A stretch of DNA of 64,000 nucleotides from Pimelobacter simplex (lineage in GTDB: Bacteria > Actinomycetota > Actinomycetes > Propionibacteriales > Nocardioidaceae): positions 434,001-498,000 of the forward strand of contig NZ_FOUK01000003.1 in the NCBI RefSeq assembly GCF_900114845.1. Reading direction: 5' to 3'. The notes under the pieces were generated by a model. That model did no database searches. It had not been told where the DNA came from and saw only the letters and a list, made by a program, of their open reading frames with translations. Made by a program: the position numbers and the translations under genes. Positions 36,458-44,011 of the stretch are shown here, in pieces. The first letter of the stretch is position 1. Each line of letters begins with the position of its first letter.

Positions 36458-36966
36458 GCGCCCCCCTCGGGACCTTCGGGATCCGGTGCCTGACCGGCCT
36501 CATCTTGCTGTTGGCGAAGTTCGCGGAGGCGGGGCGTGCCACGTCGAGCTGCCTCGAGGTGGCGCGGGCGCTCAGCTGGGGCTTCTGCGCGTTCGCCGGC
36601 CGTGAGGATCGCGTCGACGACGCCCATCACGACGTCGCGCTCCCCTTGGGTGAGCCGGTCCGCTCGGCGCGGGAGCTCGAACCGTCCGAGGCGCGGGCGC
36701 TGGCCGGCTGCGACGAGGACGTCCCCGACCGGGACGTCCAGCATGGTGGCGAGCGCGTCCGCGGTCTCGTCGGTGATGTTGCTGTGGCCGGCCTGCCGGA
36801 TGCGACGGAAGACTTCGTAGGTCGGTCGGCGCGCACCGTTCTCGTCTTCGGGCAGGCGCTGCCATGCCTCTCGAAGGCTGATGCTCTCACCGCGACCACG
36901 ACGTCTCCCTAGTTCGTAGAGGCGACGCTCCATCAGGTCCTGGAGCGTCTCGTTCACGTCGCTCAC
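36454..36966 (-). CDS. Prophage repressor-like HTH protein
   Basis: 170 aa. Residues about 5-85 form an XRE-type helix-turn-helix (ISLREAWQRLPEDENGAR, YEVFRRIRQAGHSNITDETADALATMLDVPVGDVL), followed by an Arg/Glu/Gln-rich helical tail. No LexA-type self-cleavage domain is visible, consistent with inactivation by the neighbouring ImmA-like peptidase. GTG 36966 starts beside the TTGTACAA operator. Confidence 0.82.
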   Translation of the reverse strand: MSDVNETLQDLMERRLYELGRRRGRGESISLREAWQRLPEDENGARRPTYEVFRRIRQAGHSNITDETADALATMLDVPVGDVLVAAGQRPRLGRFELPRRADRLTQGERDVVMGVVDAILTAGERAEAPAERPRHLEAARRGTPRLRELRQQQDEAGQAPDPEGPEGGA

Positions 36967-36986
36967 GGTGGGGCCTCTCCTCGGGA

Positions 36987-36996
36987 GTTGTACAAC
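36987..36996. promoter_or_regulatory. Operator 1 (GTTGTACAAC) of the prophage switch
   Basis: Perfect 10-bp palindrome 20 nt upstream of the repressor start; its core TTGTACAA recurs at 37094-37101 in the rightward promoter. Half sites (ACAAGT, ACTTGTAA) lie between and beyond. Likely bound by the repressor and/or Cro-like protein to control the leftward operon. Confidence 0.6.
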
Positions 36997-37093
36997 GTCG
37001 ATCGCCGAACTACATCGGTGTAAGCACAAGTAAACCGCGGCACTCGGAACGGCGCATGCGGGCTGACCTGCGGAGACGTTCCTACTTCACTAC

Positions 37094-37122
37094 TTGTACA
37101 ACTCACAACTGGTTGCTACTGT
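37094..37122 (+). promoter_or_regulatory. Rightward early promoter with operator 2
   Basis: TTGTAC (37094-37099) and TACTGT (37117-37122) with a 17-nt spacer form a strong promoter for the Cro-like gene 40 nt downstream. The -35 box lies inside the palindrome TTGTACAA (37094-37101), so repressor binding would block it directly. Confidence 0.65.
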
Positions 37123-37161
37123 CTCGCGAGAGACTTGTAATCAACCGAGATGAGGAGCAGC

Positions 37162-37494
37162 ATGAGCAACCGACCCCAAGCCCGGCCGCGACGCCGGGCT
37201 CGACCCCCGATCCGCGAGGTGTGGATGTACGTCATCGACCCCGGCAAGCTGAAGCGCCGCCGCAAGTCGCTCGGTCTGAGCCAGATGCAGGTCGCAGTCC
37301 TCTCGAAGTGCACCCAGCAGTACGTGTCGCTCCTCGAGTCGGGCCGAGACAGCGACTGCAGCGAGGACATCGCGATCCGGATCTGCAGGACCCTGCAGGT
37401 CGAGCTGGAGGACTACTTCGAGGCGCGCCCAATCATTCGCAACTCCGCGATTGCTACTCCCTCGCGTGGCACTGGCAACGGGAACGCCGCGTGA
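37162..37494 (+). CDS. Cro-like XRE helix-turn-helix protein
   Basis: 110 aa. An Arg-rich N-terminus, then a clear XRE domain (DPGKLKRRRKSLGLSQMQVA...CTQQYVSLLESGRDSDCSEDIAIRICRTL, about residues 30-80). ATG 37162 has GAGGAG 4 nt upstream; the ATG four codons earlier has none. First rightward gene of the switch, facing the repressor; probably the lytic-side regulator. Confidence 0.8.
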   Translation: MSNRPQARPRRRARPPIREVWMYVIDPGKLKRRRKSLGLSQMQVAVLSKCTQQYVSLLESGRDSDCSEDIAIRICRTLQVELEDYFEARPIIRNSAIATPSRGTGNGNAA

Positions 37495-37736
37495 GTGCGG
37501 CGCCGATCACGCACGCCGCCGAGGCGGCGCGCGGCAACGGCAGCGGAGGTCTCCGGGTGATCTCGGTGCAGCGGGCCGCGGAGCGGCTCGACTGCTCGCG
37601 GCACCACGTCTACCGGCTCATCGCCGCCGGGAAGCTCCGCGCCGTCGAGATCAAGGTCTCCGGCGCCCGGCCCAAGACCCGCGTCTACCCCGAGGACCTC
37701 GACGAGTTCATCGAGGCCAACACCCGCACTGCCTGA
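37491..37736 (+). CDS. Excisionase-like helix-turn-helix protein
   Basis: 81 aa from GTG 37491, which overlaps the Cro-like gene by 4 nt. The C-terminal part is a MerR/excisionase-family winged helix: ISVQRAAERLDCSRHHVYRLIAAGKLRAVEI ... RVYPEDLDEFIE. An alternative GTG at 37557 with GGAGGT 6 nt upstream would give a 59-aa protein that is just the domain, and may be the true start. It probably acts with the integrase in excision, or as an early regulator. Confidence 0.75.
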   Translation: MSAAPITHAAEAARGNGSGGLRVISVQRAAERLDCSRHHVYRLIAAGKLRAVEIKVSGARPKTRVYPEDLDEFIEANTRTA

Positions 37737-37817
37737 CCAGAAAAGCCGAGAGCCCCCAGCGCTCGCCGTCGGAAGCCGCGCCAGGGGTCTCGAACACCAA
37801 TCGAAAGGGATCGTCTC

Positions 37818-38168
37818 ATGACCGAGACCAACACCACCAGCAAGACACCTACCGTCCTCTACGCCGACAAGGGGCCGGTCCTGGCAGCGTCGCGGGTACT
37901 CGTCGAGAGCAGCACGCTCGACCGGTACGTCGAGATCATCTCCCCCGGTGTGAGCGTCGACGAGATCCGCTGGACCGGCGGCACGCACGCGCTGAGCATC
38001 GAGCAGGTCGGCACCGGGACCGCGGCGCTCTGGAAGCTGCTCGCGTCCATCTGCCACTCGGGCCCGACGGTCTCGCTCCACGACACGATCAGCCACCTGG
38101 ACCTGCGCAACCGCGCGGCGGTCGCGAGGGCCATCAACGTGCTCGTCGGCTTCTCGGTGGTGGCGTGA
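37818..38168 (+). CDS. Phage protein of unknown function
   Basis: 116 aa; not recognised. Acidic-neutral, mixed alpha/beta with no membrane segment; conserved-looking stretch LSIEQVGTGTAALWKLLASI. ATG 37818 follows AAGGGA. First gene of the overlapping early operon; next gene overlaps by 1 nt (TGATG). Confidence 0.6.
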   Translation: MTETNTTSKTPTVLYADKGPVLAASRVLVESSTLDRYVEIISPGVSVDEIRWTGGTHALSIEQVGTGTAALWKLLASICHSGPTVSLHDTISHLDLRNRAAVARAINVLVGFSVVA

Positions 38169-38500
38169 TGACGACGCCGACCACGAGCCAGCGCGCCGGC
38201 ATCGTCGCCCACGCCCTCCACGCGCTCGCCAACCACATCGCCACCCACCACCTCCCCGAGCCCGGCTCCATCGAGATCGAGCACGACCACCTCGAGTTCC
38301 ACATCGCCGGCGACGACGCCGCGGTCTGGATCGCCTCGCTCGGCGCCGGCGTCGACGACGTCATCGAGCAGCGCCGCGAGCACGGGCTCACCGTGCACCG
38401 CGTCGAGGGCCGCCTGCCCAACACCGGCGTGCGCGTCATCGTCGAGTGGATGCGGTTCGGCATCCGCGGCGCCGGCCTCAAGGCGGTGAGCAGCCGATGA
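38168..38500 (+). CDS. Phage protein of unknown function
   Basis: 110 aa; not recognised. His-rich helix near the N-terminus (AHALHALANHIATHHLPEPG), then beta-rich sequence (IEIEHDHLEFHIAGDDAAVWI). Starts at ATG 38168 in a TGATG overlap and ends in an ATGA overlap, so it is translated within the early operon. Confidence 0.6.
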   Translation: MTTPTTSQRAGIVAHALHALANHIATHHLPEPGSIEIEHDHLEFHIAGDDAAVWIASLGAGVDDVIEQRREHGLTVHRVEGRLPNTGVRVIVEWMRFGIRGAGLKAVSSR

Positions 38501-38934
38501 CCACCGCGACGTGCTCAACGTGCCCGCGCCGGGCCACCGCTCAGACCTACTCCGAGGCGTGGGACCAGCGCGATCCCTGGAACCCGGCCGGGTTCACCCT
38601 CTGGTGCAACCTGCACGCCCCGGCCGGCTCCTGGCCGGCCGTCGAGTCCAAGGCCGCCGACCAGCCCGCCCTGCAGGCCCTCGACCCGATCGGCCTCGAG
38701 GACGCCGTCCTCGTCCGCCGCGCGCTGCTCCGGTACGCCGACCGCCTCGCGGCCGACCTCGCCGAGCAGCCGAACGAGCCGTACCTCACCAAGTGGACCA
38801 ACGACCTGATCCGCGTCCGCTGGCTCTCCGGCCGCACCTGGAACGGAGCGACGCTCCTGCCCAACTCCGGCGCCAACGACCGCGAGACCGCGATGCAGGA
38901 GCTGGTCACCATCGCCGCGGAGGTCGGCCGATGA
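38497..38934 (+). CDS. Phage protein with N-terminal Cys pair
   Basis: 145 aa; not recognised. TCSTCPRRATAQTYSEAW at the N-terminus resembles half a zinc site, with a further Cys in LWCNLHAP, followed by a helical region with VRRALLRYADRLAADLAEQ. ATG 38497 is in a 4-nt ATGA overlap with the previous gene. Confidence 0.6.
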   Translation: MTTATCSTCPRRATAQTYSEAWDQRDPWNPAGFTLWCNLHAPAGSWPAVESKAADQPALQALDPIGLEDAVLVRRALLRYADRLAADLAEQPNEPYLTKWTNDLIRVRWLSGRTWNGATLLPNSGANDRETAMQELVTIAAEVGR

Positions 38935-39317
38935 GCACCTCGAACGTGAACCCCGAGTGGGACGACGACCTGCTCGCGATCGCCGAGGCCGTCGGCGTCA
39001 CCGCCCGGCAGCACCCCGAGCTCTCCGTCGTCCACACCCCGCACCCCGCCCTCCGCGAGGAGTTCACCAACCTCGCGCTCGAGCTCACCCTCGGCGCCTG
39101 GTCCGACGAAGTCCTCGCCGACCTGCCCGTCGCGCTGCTCCCCACCGACCACGAGGACTGCGGCGGCTGTGGCGAGGTCCTGTGCGGCTGCATCAACCAG
39201 TGCGACGGCCTCGAGCGCGACGTCTGCAGCCACGACGGCCGGCAGTACTGCCCCGGCTGCGCGGCGCACCACTGCGTGTACTGCCGAGCCGACGAGGACC
39301 GGTGGGGCCGATGCTGA
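38931..39317 (+). CDS. Cys-rich zinc-binding phage protein
   Basis: 128 aa. Helical N-terminal half, then a dense Cys/His cluster (CGGCGEVLCGCINQC ... DVCSHDGRQYCPGC ... HHCVYC, about residues 82-120) expected to bind two zinc ions. Start overlaps the previous gene by 4 nt. Function unknown. Confidence 0.65.
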   Translation: MSTSNVNPEWDDDLLAIAEAVGVTARQHPELSVVHTPHPALREEFTNLALELTLGAWSDEVLADLPVALLPTDHEDCGGCGEVLCGCINQCDGLERDVCSHDGRQYCPGCAAHHCVYCRADEDRWGRC

Positions 39318-39529
39318 CCGCGATCGCCACCGTCGAGCTGGCGTGGGCGTGCCCCGACTGCGGGGCTCCTGCCGGCGTCGAGTGCAACGAGCTGTGCCCC
39401 TCGGCCGCCGTCCAGCTCGCCGAGCAGACCGAGGCCGAGCTGGCCGAGACCGGCTGCCACCACGACGCCGTCACCGCGGCCGCGGACGGCTGCTACTGCC
39501 TCGGCACGAGCGGGAGGGCCGCAGCATGA
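39311..39529 (+). CDS. Small zinc-ribbon-like phage protein
   Basis: 72 aa. CPDCGAPAGVECNELC and GCHHDAV supply Cys/His of the phage zinc-ribbon type often annotated DUF-containing 'zinc finger'. ATG 39311 overlaps the previous gene by 7 nt; its stop overlaps the exonuclease start. Confidence 0.6.
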   Translation: MLTAIATVELAWACPDCGAPAGVECNELCPSAAVQLAEQTEAELAETGCHHDAVTAAADGCYCLGTSGRAAA

Positions 39530-40587
39530 GCGACCCCACCGACATGGCCCTCGACGGGCCGCTGCTCATCGACACCATCAACCCGCCCGCTGTCGAGGGC
39601 CGGCCGATGGACCACCGCAAGCAGCCGAAGAAGAAGGACCGCGGACCGATCCCCGCCCGGCAGGGCAACGGCTACTACGCCGACCACACCACCGGCGACC
39701 GGCTGCGCTCGGTCACCACCATCCTCGGCGGCGGGGTGCCGAAGCCGGCGCTGATCCACTGGGCCGGGAACATGGTCGCCGACTCGGCGATCGGGAACCT
39801 GCCCGCGCTGGTCGCGGCGTCGCGGAACCCTGAGCAGCTCGCCGAGCTGCGCCGGTGGATCACCAAGGCGCACACCCGGAAGAAGGACGAGCGCGCCGAG
39901 GTCGGCGGTCTGGTCCACAAGGTCATCGAGTCGCGGCTCCTCGGCACGCCCCTCCCCCAGGTGATCCGGGTCGGCGAGACCGAGTGGGCGATCGACGGAC
40001 CCGAGCTCGCGCCCTTCCTCGAGCACTTCCTCCGGTTCGAGGATGAGTGGCAGCCGCGGTGGACGGCGTCCGAGATGGTTGTGGCGAACCCTGAGCACGG
40101 CTGGGCCGGCACGCTCGACTACCTCATCGGTGCCGACGGCCGGATCGGCGACGCCCTGCGCGCGGCGGGCTGGGAGGTCGACCCGGCGGGCGACCTGATG
40201 GGCGACACGAAGACCGGCGGCGACTGGATCGTGCCGGCCGACGGCGGCGCTCCGCACCCGAAGATCCTCGGTTCCGGGCACGTGCACGGCGTCTACCCCG
40301 AGGCCGGGCTGCAGATGTCGGCGTACCGGCAGGGCAAGGTCTGCTGGCTGCGCGACGGCTCGAAGGCTCCGATGCCCGCGACGGCCGAGGTCGGCGTCGT
40401 GCTGCACCTGCGCCCGGAGGGCTACCGGCTCTACCCGGCCCGGTGCGGCGAGCTGGAGTACCGGTACTTCCGGCACGCGCAGATGGTCGACGAGTGGTCG
40501 TCGCGGATCGCGTCGGCGAAGGCCGACGAGCCGGTGATCGGCAAGGCACTCGTGCCGCCTGCTCGCCCGGCCGAGGCGGTGGCGTGA
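39526..40587 (+). CDS. PD-(D/E)XK family exonuclease (RecE/Cas4-like)
   Basis: 353 aa. Catalytic pattern of phage PD-(D/E)XK nucleases: GWAGTLDYLIG (Asp, about residue 196) then GDTKTGG (Asp-x-Lys, about 227), with an upstream helix holding AEVGGLVHKVIESRL. This is the family fold of RecB/YqaJ/RecE-like exonucleases that resect ends for recombination. Followed by a gp3/RDF-like gene and SSB, as in phage recombination modules. Confidence 0.82.
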   Translation: MSDPTDMALDGPLLIDTINPPAVEGRPMDHRKQPKKKDRGPIPARQGNGYYADHTTGDRLRSVTTILGGGVPKPALIHWAGNMVADSAIGNLPALVAASRNPEQLAELRRWITKAHTRKKDERAEVGGLVHKVIESRLLGTPLPQVIRVGETEWAIDGPELAPFLEHFLRFEDEWQPRWTASEMVVANPEHGWAGTLDYLIGADGRIGDALRAAGWEVDPAGDLMGDTKTGGDWIVPADGGAPHPKILGSGHVHGVYPEAGLQMSAYRQGKVCWLRDGSKAPMPATAEVGVVLHLRPEGYRLYPARCGELEYRYFRHAQMVDEWSSRIASAKADEPVIGKALVPPARPAEAVA

Positions 40588-40871
40588 TGACCACTCAGCC
40601 CAGGACCGAGACCCGCACCAGCGTCTGCGCGCAGTGTCAGAGCCAGATCTCGATCTCCATCGCCGTCGGCGAGCAGCGCTGGTCCGACGCCGAGTGGGAG
40701 CACGCCGAGCCGCAGGAGGCCACCCGTCATCGCGCGATCCCCGAGGTGCGGATCGCCTGTGACGCCACCTGCCCCAACTGCAAGTACCCGGAGATCGGGT
40801 TCGCCCCGGCCCGCGACGAGTTCGTCTGCTCGCGCTGCGGCCACACCCAGACCGAACGACCGAAGGACTGA
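40587..40871 (+). CDS. Zinc-ribbon phage protein
   Basis: 94 aa. Two Cys pairs: CAQC near residue 14, and CPNC/CSRCGH in the C-terminal half, suggesting zinc ribbons. Start overlaps the exonuclease stop by 1 nt (TGATG). Function unknown; may assist a nucleic-acid enzyme. Confidence 0.6.
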   Translation: MTTQPRTETRTSVCAQCQSQISISIAVGEQRWSDAEWEHAEPQEATRHRAIPEVRIACDATCPNCKYPEIGFAPARDEFVCSRCGHTQTERPKD

Positions 40872-40874
40872 ACC

Positions 40875-42023
40875 ATGCCCATCCTCGACATCCAGAAGCG
40901 CGCCCGCGAGCTCGGCCGCATCCGCCTCGGCCAGAAGCAGGCCTTCACCCGCCGCGACGGCTCCGAGGGCGTCAAGCCCGTCAAGCTCGACCGCTTCCGC
41001 CTCACCTCCGCGTCCAAGCCGCTCCTCGAGAAGGTCGCCGAGCTCTACGGCGGCGACGTCGCCGAGTGGACCCCGCCCGGCGGCTCCCCGCAGTGGGAAG
41101 TCGTCACCGCCTCGGCCCGCCTCCCCATCATGGTCCCGCCGCAGCCCGTCACCCAGTGGTACGAGACCTGGTCCCGCGCCGGCTGCCAGCACCGCTGCGA
41201 CGGCCAGCACAACGTCCTCACCGACGAGCCCTGCGACCCCGACGACCCCCAGCACATCGAGGCCCTGAAGAAGCCCACCACCCGCCTCAACGTCGTCCTG
41301 CGCGACGTCGAGGGCATCGGCGTGTGGCGCGTGGAGACCCACGGCTGGAACGCCGCCCTGGAACTCCCCGACGTGGCCGAGTTCCTCGCCCAGGCCGGCG
41401 GCTACGTCAACGGCTGGCTCGCCCTCGAGCAGCGCACGTCCGTCGGCCGCAACGAGAGCACGGGCCAGCCCGAGACCCGGCACTACATGGTCCCCATCAT
41501 CGAGATCGACGTGACGCCGGCGCAGCTCATGGCCGGGCACGGGCGCGTCGCCGCCCCGGCGCTCGCGGGTGGTCCGGTCACCAGCGCGCCGGCGCTCGCA
41601 GCGGCGGGCCCGGACTACGTCGCGCTCGCCGCCGAGGCGACCGACGCCGAGGAGATCCGCGAGCTCTGGCGGCAGGCGAACGCCGCCGGACACATGACCC
41701 AGGGCCTCAACGAGCACCTGGTGAGGCGCGCGGCCGAGCTCCCCGACCCCGCGGCCGCCGCCGCGCCCGCTGAGCAGGCCGTCGACGAGGACGGCGCCGT
41801 CGAGGGCGAGGTCGTCGGCGACGACACGCCGGTCGCCGACCCGGGCCCGGACGCCGACGCGATCTGGCAGCGCATCGTCACCGAGGCCGGGCAGCAGGGC
41901 ATGACGCTCCCCGACGTGCAGGACCACTTCGCGCAGGTCATGGGCGGGCTGACGTGTGACTCCGCCTCGGCGGCCGAGCTGCAGCACTATCTGACCCAGC
42001 TCCAGACGGGCCACGCGGCGTGA
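40875..42023 (+). CDS. gp3-like protein (recombination directionality factor family)
   Basis: 382 aa. The N-terminal 230 residues (RARELGRIRLGQK, KPVKLDRFRLTSASKPLLEKVAELYGGD, QCQHRCDG-type segment seen as CQHRCDGQHN, VWRVETHGWNAALELP) match my memory of the phiC31 gp3-like family; the tail is Ala/Asp-rich with a final helical domain. phiC31 gp3 switches a serine integrase to excision, but this prophage has a tyrosine integrase, and the gene sits among recombination enzymes, so a DNA-annealing or replication role is as likely. Confidence 0.65.
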   Translation: MPILDIQKRARELGRIRLGQKQAFTRRDGSEGVKPVKLDRFRLTSASKPLLEKVAELYGGDVAEWTPPGGSPQWEVVTASARLPIMVPPQPVTQWYETWSRAGCQHRCDGQHNVLTDEPCDPDDPQHIEALKKPTTRLNVVLRDVEGIGVWRVETHGWNAALELPDVAEFLAQAGGYVNGWLALEQRTSVGRNESTGQPETRHYMVPIIEIDVTPAQLMAGHGRVAAPALAGGPVTSAPALAAAGPDYVALAAEATDAEEIRELWRQANAAGHMTQGLNEHLVRRAAELPDPAAAAAPAEQAVDEDGAVEGEVVGDDTPVADPGPDADAIWQRIVTEAGQQGMTLPDVQDHFAQVMGGLTCDSASAAELQHYLTQLQTGHAA

Positions 42024-42781
42024 GCGCCGCCGCGAAGTGGGCGGGCTTCCCGGTCCTCGCCTTCGACACCGAGTCCACCGGCGTCGACCCGCTCAACGAG
42101 CGCATCGTCCAGGCCGCGCTCGTCGAGCTCCACCCCGGGCAGCGCCCCGTCACCGCGACCTACCTCGTCGACCCCGGCATCGACATCCCCGTCGAGGCGA
42201 GCGAGGTCCACGGCATCACCCGGGAGCACGCCATCGCCAACGCCACCCACACGCCCGAGCAGATGCTGTTCGAGGTCTCCGGCCGCATCGCCCGCTGGCT
42301 CGGTCAGGGCATGCCGGTGGTCGCGTTCAACGCGGCGTACGACATGACGCTCCTCGAGGCCGAGAACATGCGCCGCGGCCAGCCGACCCTGCTCGACCGC
42401 CTGGGGATGGGCAAGGTCACGCCGATCGTCGACGTCTTCGTGCTCGACAAGTTCGCCGACCCCTACCGCAAGGGCGGGCGGAAGCTCGCTCAGGTGTGCG
42501 AGCACTACGGCGTCGTGCACGCCGGTGAGCACGACGCGACGGCGGACGCGATCGCCGCGGCCCGGATCTTCCCCAGGCTGATGGCCAAGCACATCAGGAA
42601 GTTCCCCGGCATGACGCTCCCGGCGCTGCACGCCGAGCAGGTGAAGTGGCGCCGGCAGCAGGCGGACGGGCTGCGGGAGTACTTCGACAAGAAGGGCATC
42701 GAGCACGACGGCGTTGACCCCGGCTGGCCGACCTACCTCGGTCTGCAGCGTCACTACTCCGGCCAGACGGTGCCGGCGTGA
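42020..42781 (+). CDS. DnaQ-like 3'-5' exonuclease
   Basis: 253 aa, DEDDh family. Exo I FDTEST (Asp16, Glu18), Exo II VVAFNAAYDMTLLE (Asp about 107), Exo III EHDATADA (His about 170, Asp about 175): all catalytic residues present. Resembles the epsilon proofreading subunit of Pol III but stands alone. GTG 42020 overlaps the previous gene by 4 nt. Confidence 0.88.
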   Translation: MSAAAKWAGFPVLAFDTESTGVDPLNERIVQAALVELHPGQRPVTATYLVDPGIDIPVEASEVHGITREHAIANATHTPEQMLFEVSGRIARWLGQGMPVVAFNAAYDMTLLEAENMRRGQPTLLDRLGMGKVTPIVDVFVLDKFADPYRKGGRKLAQVCEHYGVVHAGEHDATADAIAAARIFPRLMAKHIRKFPGMTLPALHAEQVKWRRQQADGLREYFDKKGIEHDGVDPGWPTYLGLQRHYSGQTVPA

Positions 42782-43044
42782 GCGCCCTGGCGCGACGTGT
42801 CGACCGTCCGCTGGTCGTGGTGCCGATCGACACCACCGAGTCCGACGACGAGATCACCCAGGCAGTGATCGACGCCCAGCGCGAGGTCGGCATCCGCACC
42901 ACCGTCGAGCTGCTCATCGCGGGCAACCGCGGCCGCGCGCACTACGAGCTCGTCCGCTCGGTGCGCCGGCAGTGGAAGGCGGCGTGCGGCGGCCAGTACC
43001 CGATCGAGCCCGCGGGGCTCACCCACGAGAGGAGCACCCGATGA
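42778..43044 (+). CDS. Small phage protein of unknown function
   Basis: 88 aa; not recognised. Beta strand then helices (EITQAVIDAQREVGIRTTVELLIAG), basic C-terminus. GTG 42778 in a GTGA overlap; stop in an ATGA overlap with the J-domain gene. Confidence 0.6.
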   Translation: MSALARRVDRPLVVVPIDTTESDDEITQAVIDAQREVGIRTTVELLIAGNRGRAHYELVRSVRRQWKAACGGQYPIEPAGLTHERSTR

Positions 43045-43748
43045 AGTACACCGTCCGGCCCATCAGCGACCGCACCGCCTTCACCGGCCAGCACGAAGCG
43101 TCGCGGTTCACCGTGACGTACTCCGACGTCCTGGATCTGCTCGGGCGCGAGCTTGACCACCTCGACGCCGAGAACGTCGTCGTCGAGGTCGACGTCGAGG
43201 AGCGCCAGATCCGCCTCGACGGTTTGCTCCGTTCGGATGCCAAGGCGAAGAGCCCCGGGGTGCGACTCGCCTTCGACTCGAACGTCGGCCCGCTCGCCTA
43301 CGCGACCGACGCGTTCGTCCGCGGACCCTCCTGGGCGTACGTCGGCACCGGAGCGAACCGTCGTCGGCGCGACACCATGGCCCACCCGTGGCAGCACAAC
43401 CTCTATGCCATCGCGAAGGGCCTCGAGGCGCTGCGGATGGTCGACCGGTACGGCGTGACGAAGCGCGGTGAGCAGTACACCGGCTTCAAGGCGATCGGTG
43501 CCGGCACCGCGATGCCCGCGTCGCACATGACCCGAACTGAGGCCGCCGAGCTGCTCGAGCGGATCGCCATCGGCAACGAGGGACCGCTGCGCGACCGCAC
43601 GGTTCGCGACATCCTCGACGACCCCGCAGTCGCGTTCGAGGTCAGGCGAGCCGCTCGGAAGATCGCGCACCCCGATCGACGGGGAGGCGACCACACTCTC
43701 TGGAACCAGGTCGAGCAGGCCGCGCGCGTTCTGGGGGTGGCTCGATGA
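43041..43748 (+). CDS. Phage protein with C-terminal J-domain-like segment
   Basis: 235 aa. The N-terminal two-thirds are not recognised but contain VVEVDVEERQIRLDG and PWQHNLYAIAKGLEALR. The C-terminus has the order helix-HPD-helix of a truncated J domain: VRRAARKIAHPDRRGGDH with HPD at residues 210-212, then VEQAARVLG. It may recruit host DnaK to the phage replication complex, as lambda P uses DnaJ/DnaK; that is inference. Confidence 0.7.
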   Translation: MKYTVRPISDRTAFTGQHEASRFTVTYSDVLDLLGRELDHLDAENVVVEVDVEERQIRLDGLLRSDAKAKSPGVRLAFDSNVGPLAYATDAFVRGPSWAYVGTGANRRRRDTMAHPWQHNLYAIAKGLEALRMVDRYGVTKRGEQYTGFKAIGAGTAMPASHMTRTEAAELLERIAIGNEGPLRDRTVRDILDDPAVAFEVRRAARKIAHPDRRGGDHTLWNQVEQAARVLGVAR

Positions 43749-44011
43749 AGCGCCTCTGGTTCAGCGCCCGCCGTACCGCCGCCCGCACCATCGCCGCGCC
43801 CGCCGTCGACCGCGTCGTCGCCCAGGTCGAGGACCTCCAGGTCACCGCGATCGACCGGCCTGTCTTCCGCGACGGCGCCGAGGCCATGCGTGCGGAGGTC
43901 CTGCGGATCCTCACCGGCGAGCCCGAGCTGGCCGACGACGGCTGCCACCCGGTGTGGCACGAGCTCGGTGTGCACGCTCCCGTCGGCAACGCCCGGTCGG
44001 TGACGCCATGA
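43745..44011 (+). CDS. Small phage protein of unknown function
   Basis: 88 aa; not recognised. Basic N-terminus (KRLWFSARRTAARTI), helical, ends near a Cys/His (DGCHPVWHELG). Overlaps both neighbours by 4 nt. Confidence 0.58.
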   Translation: MKRLWFSARRTAARTIAAPAVDRVVAQVEDLQVTAIDRPVFRDGAEAMRAEVLRILTGEPELADDGCHPVWHELGVHAPVGNARSVTP

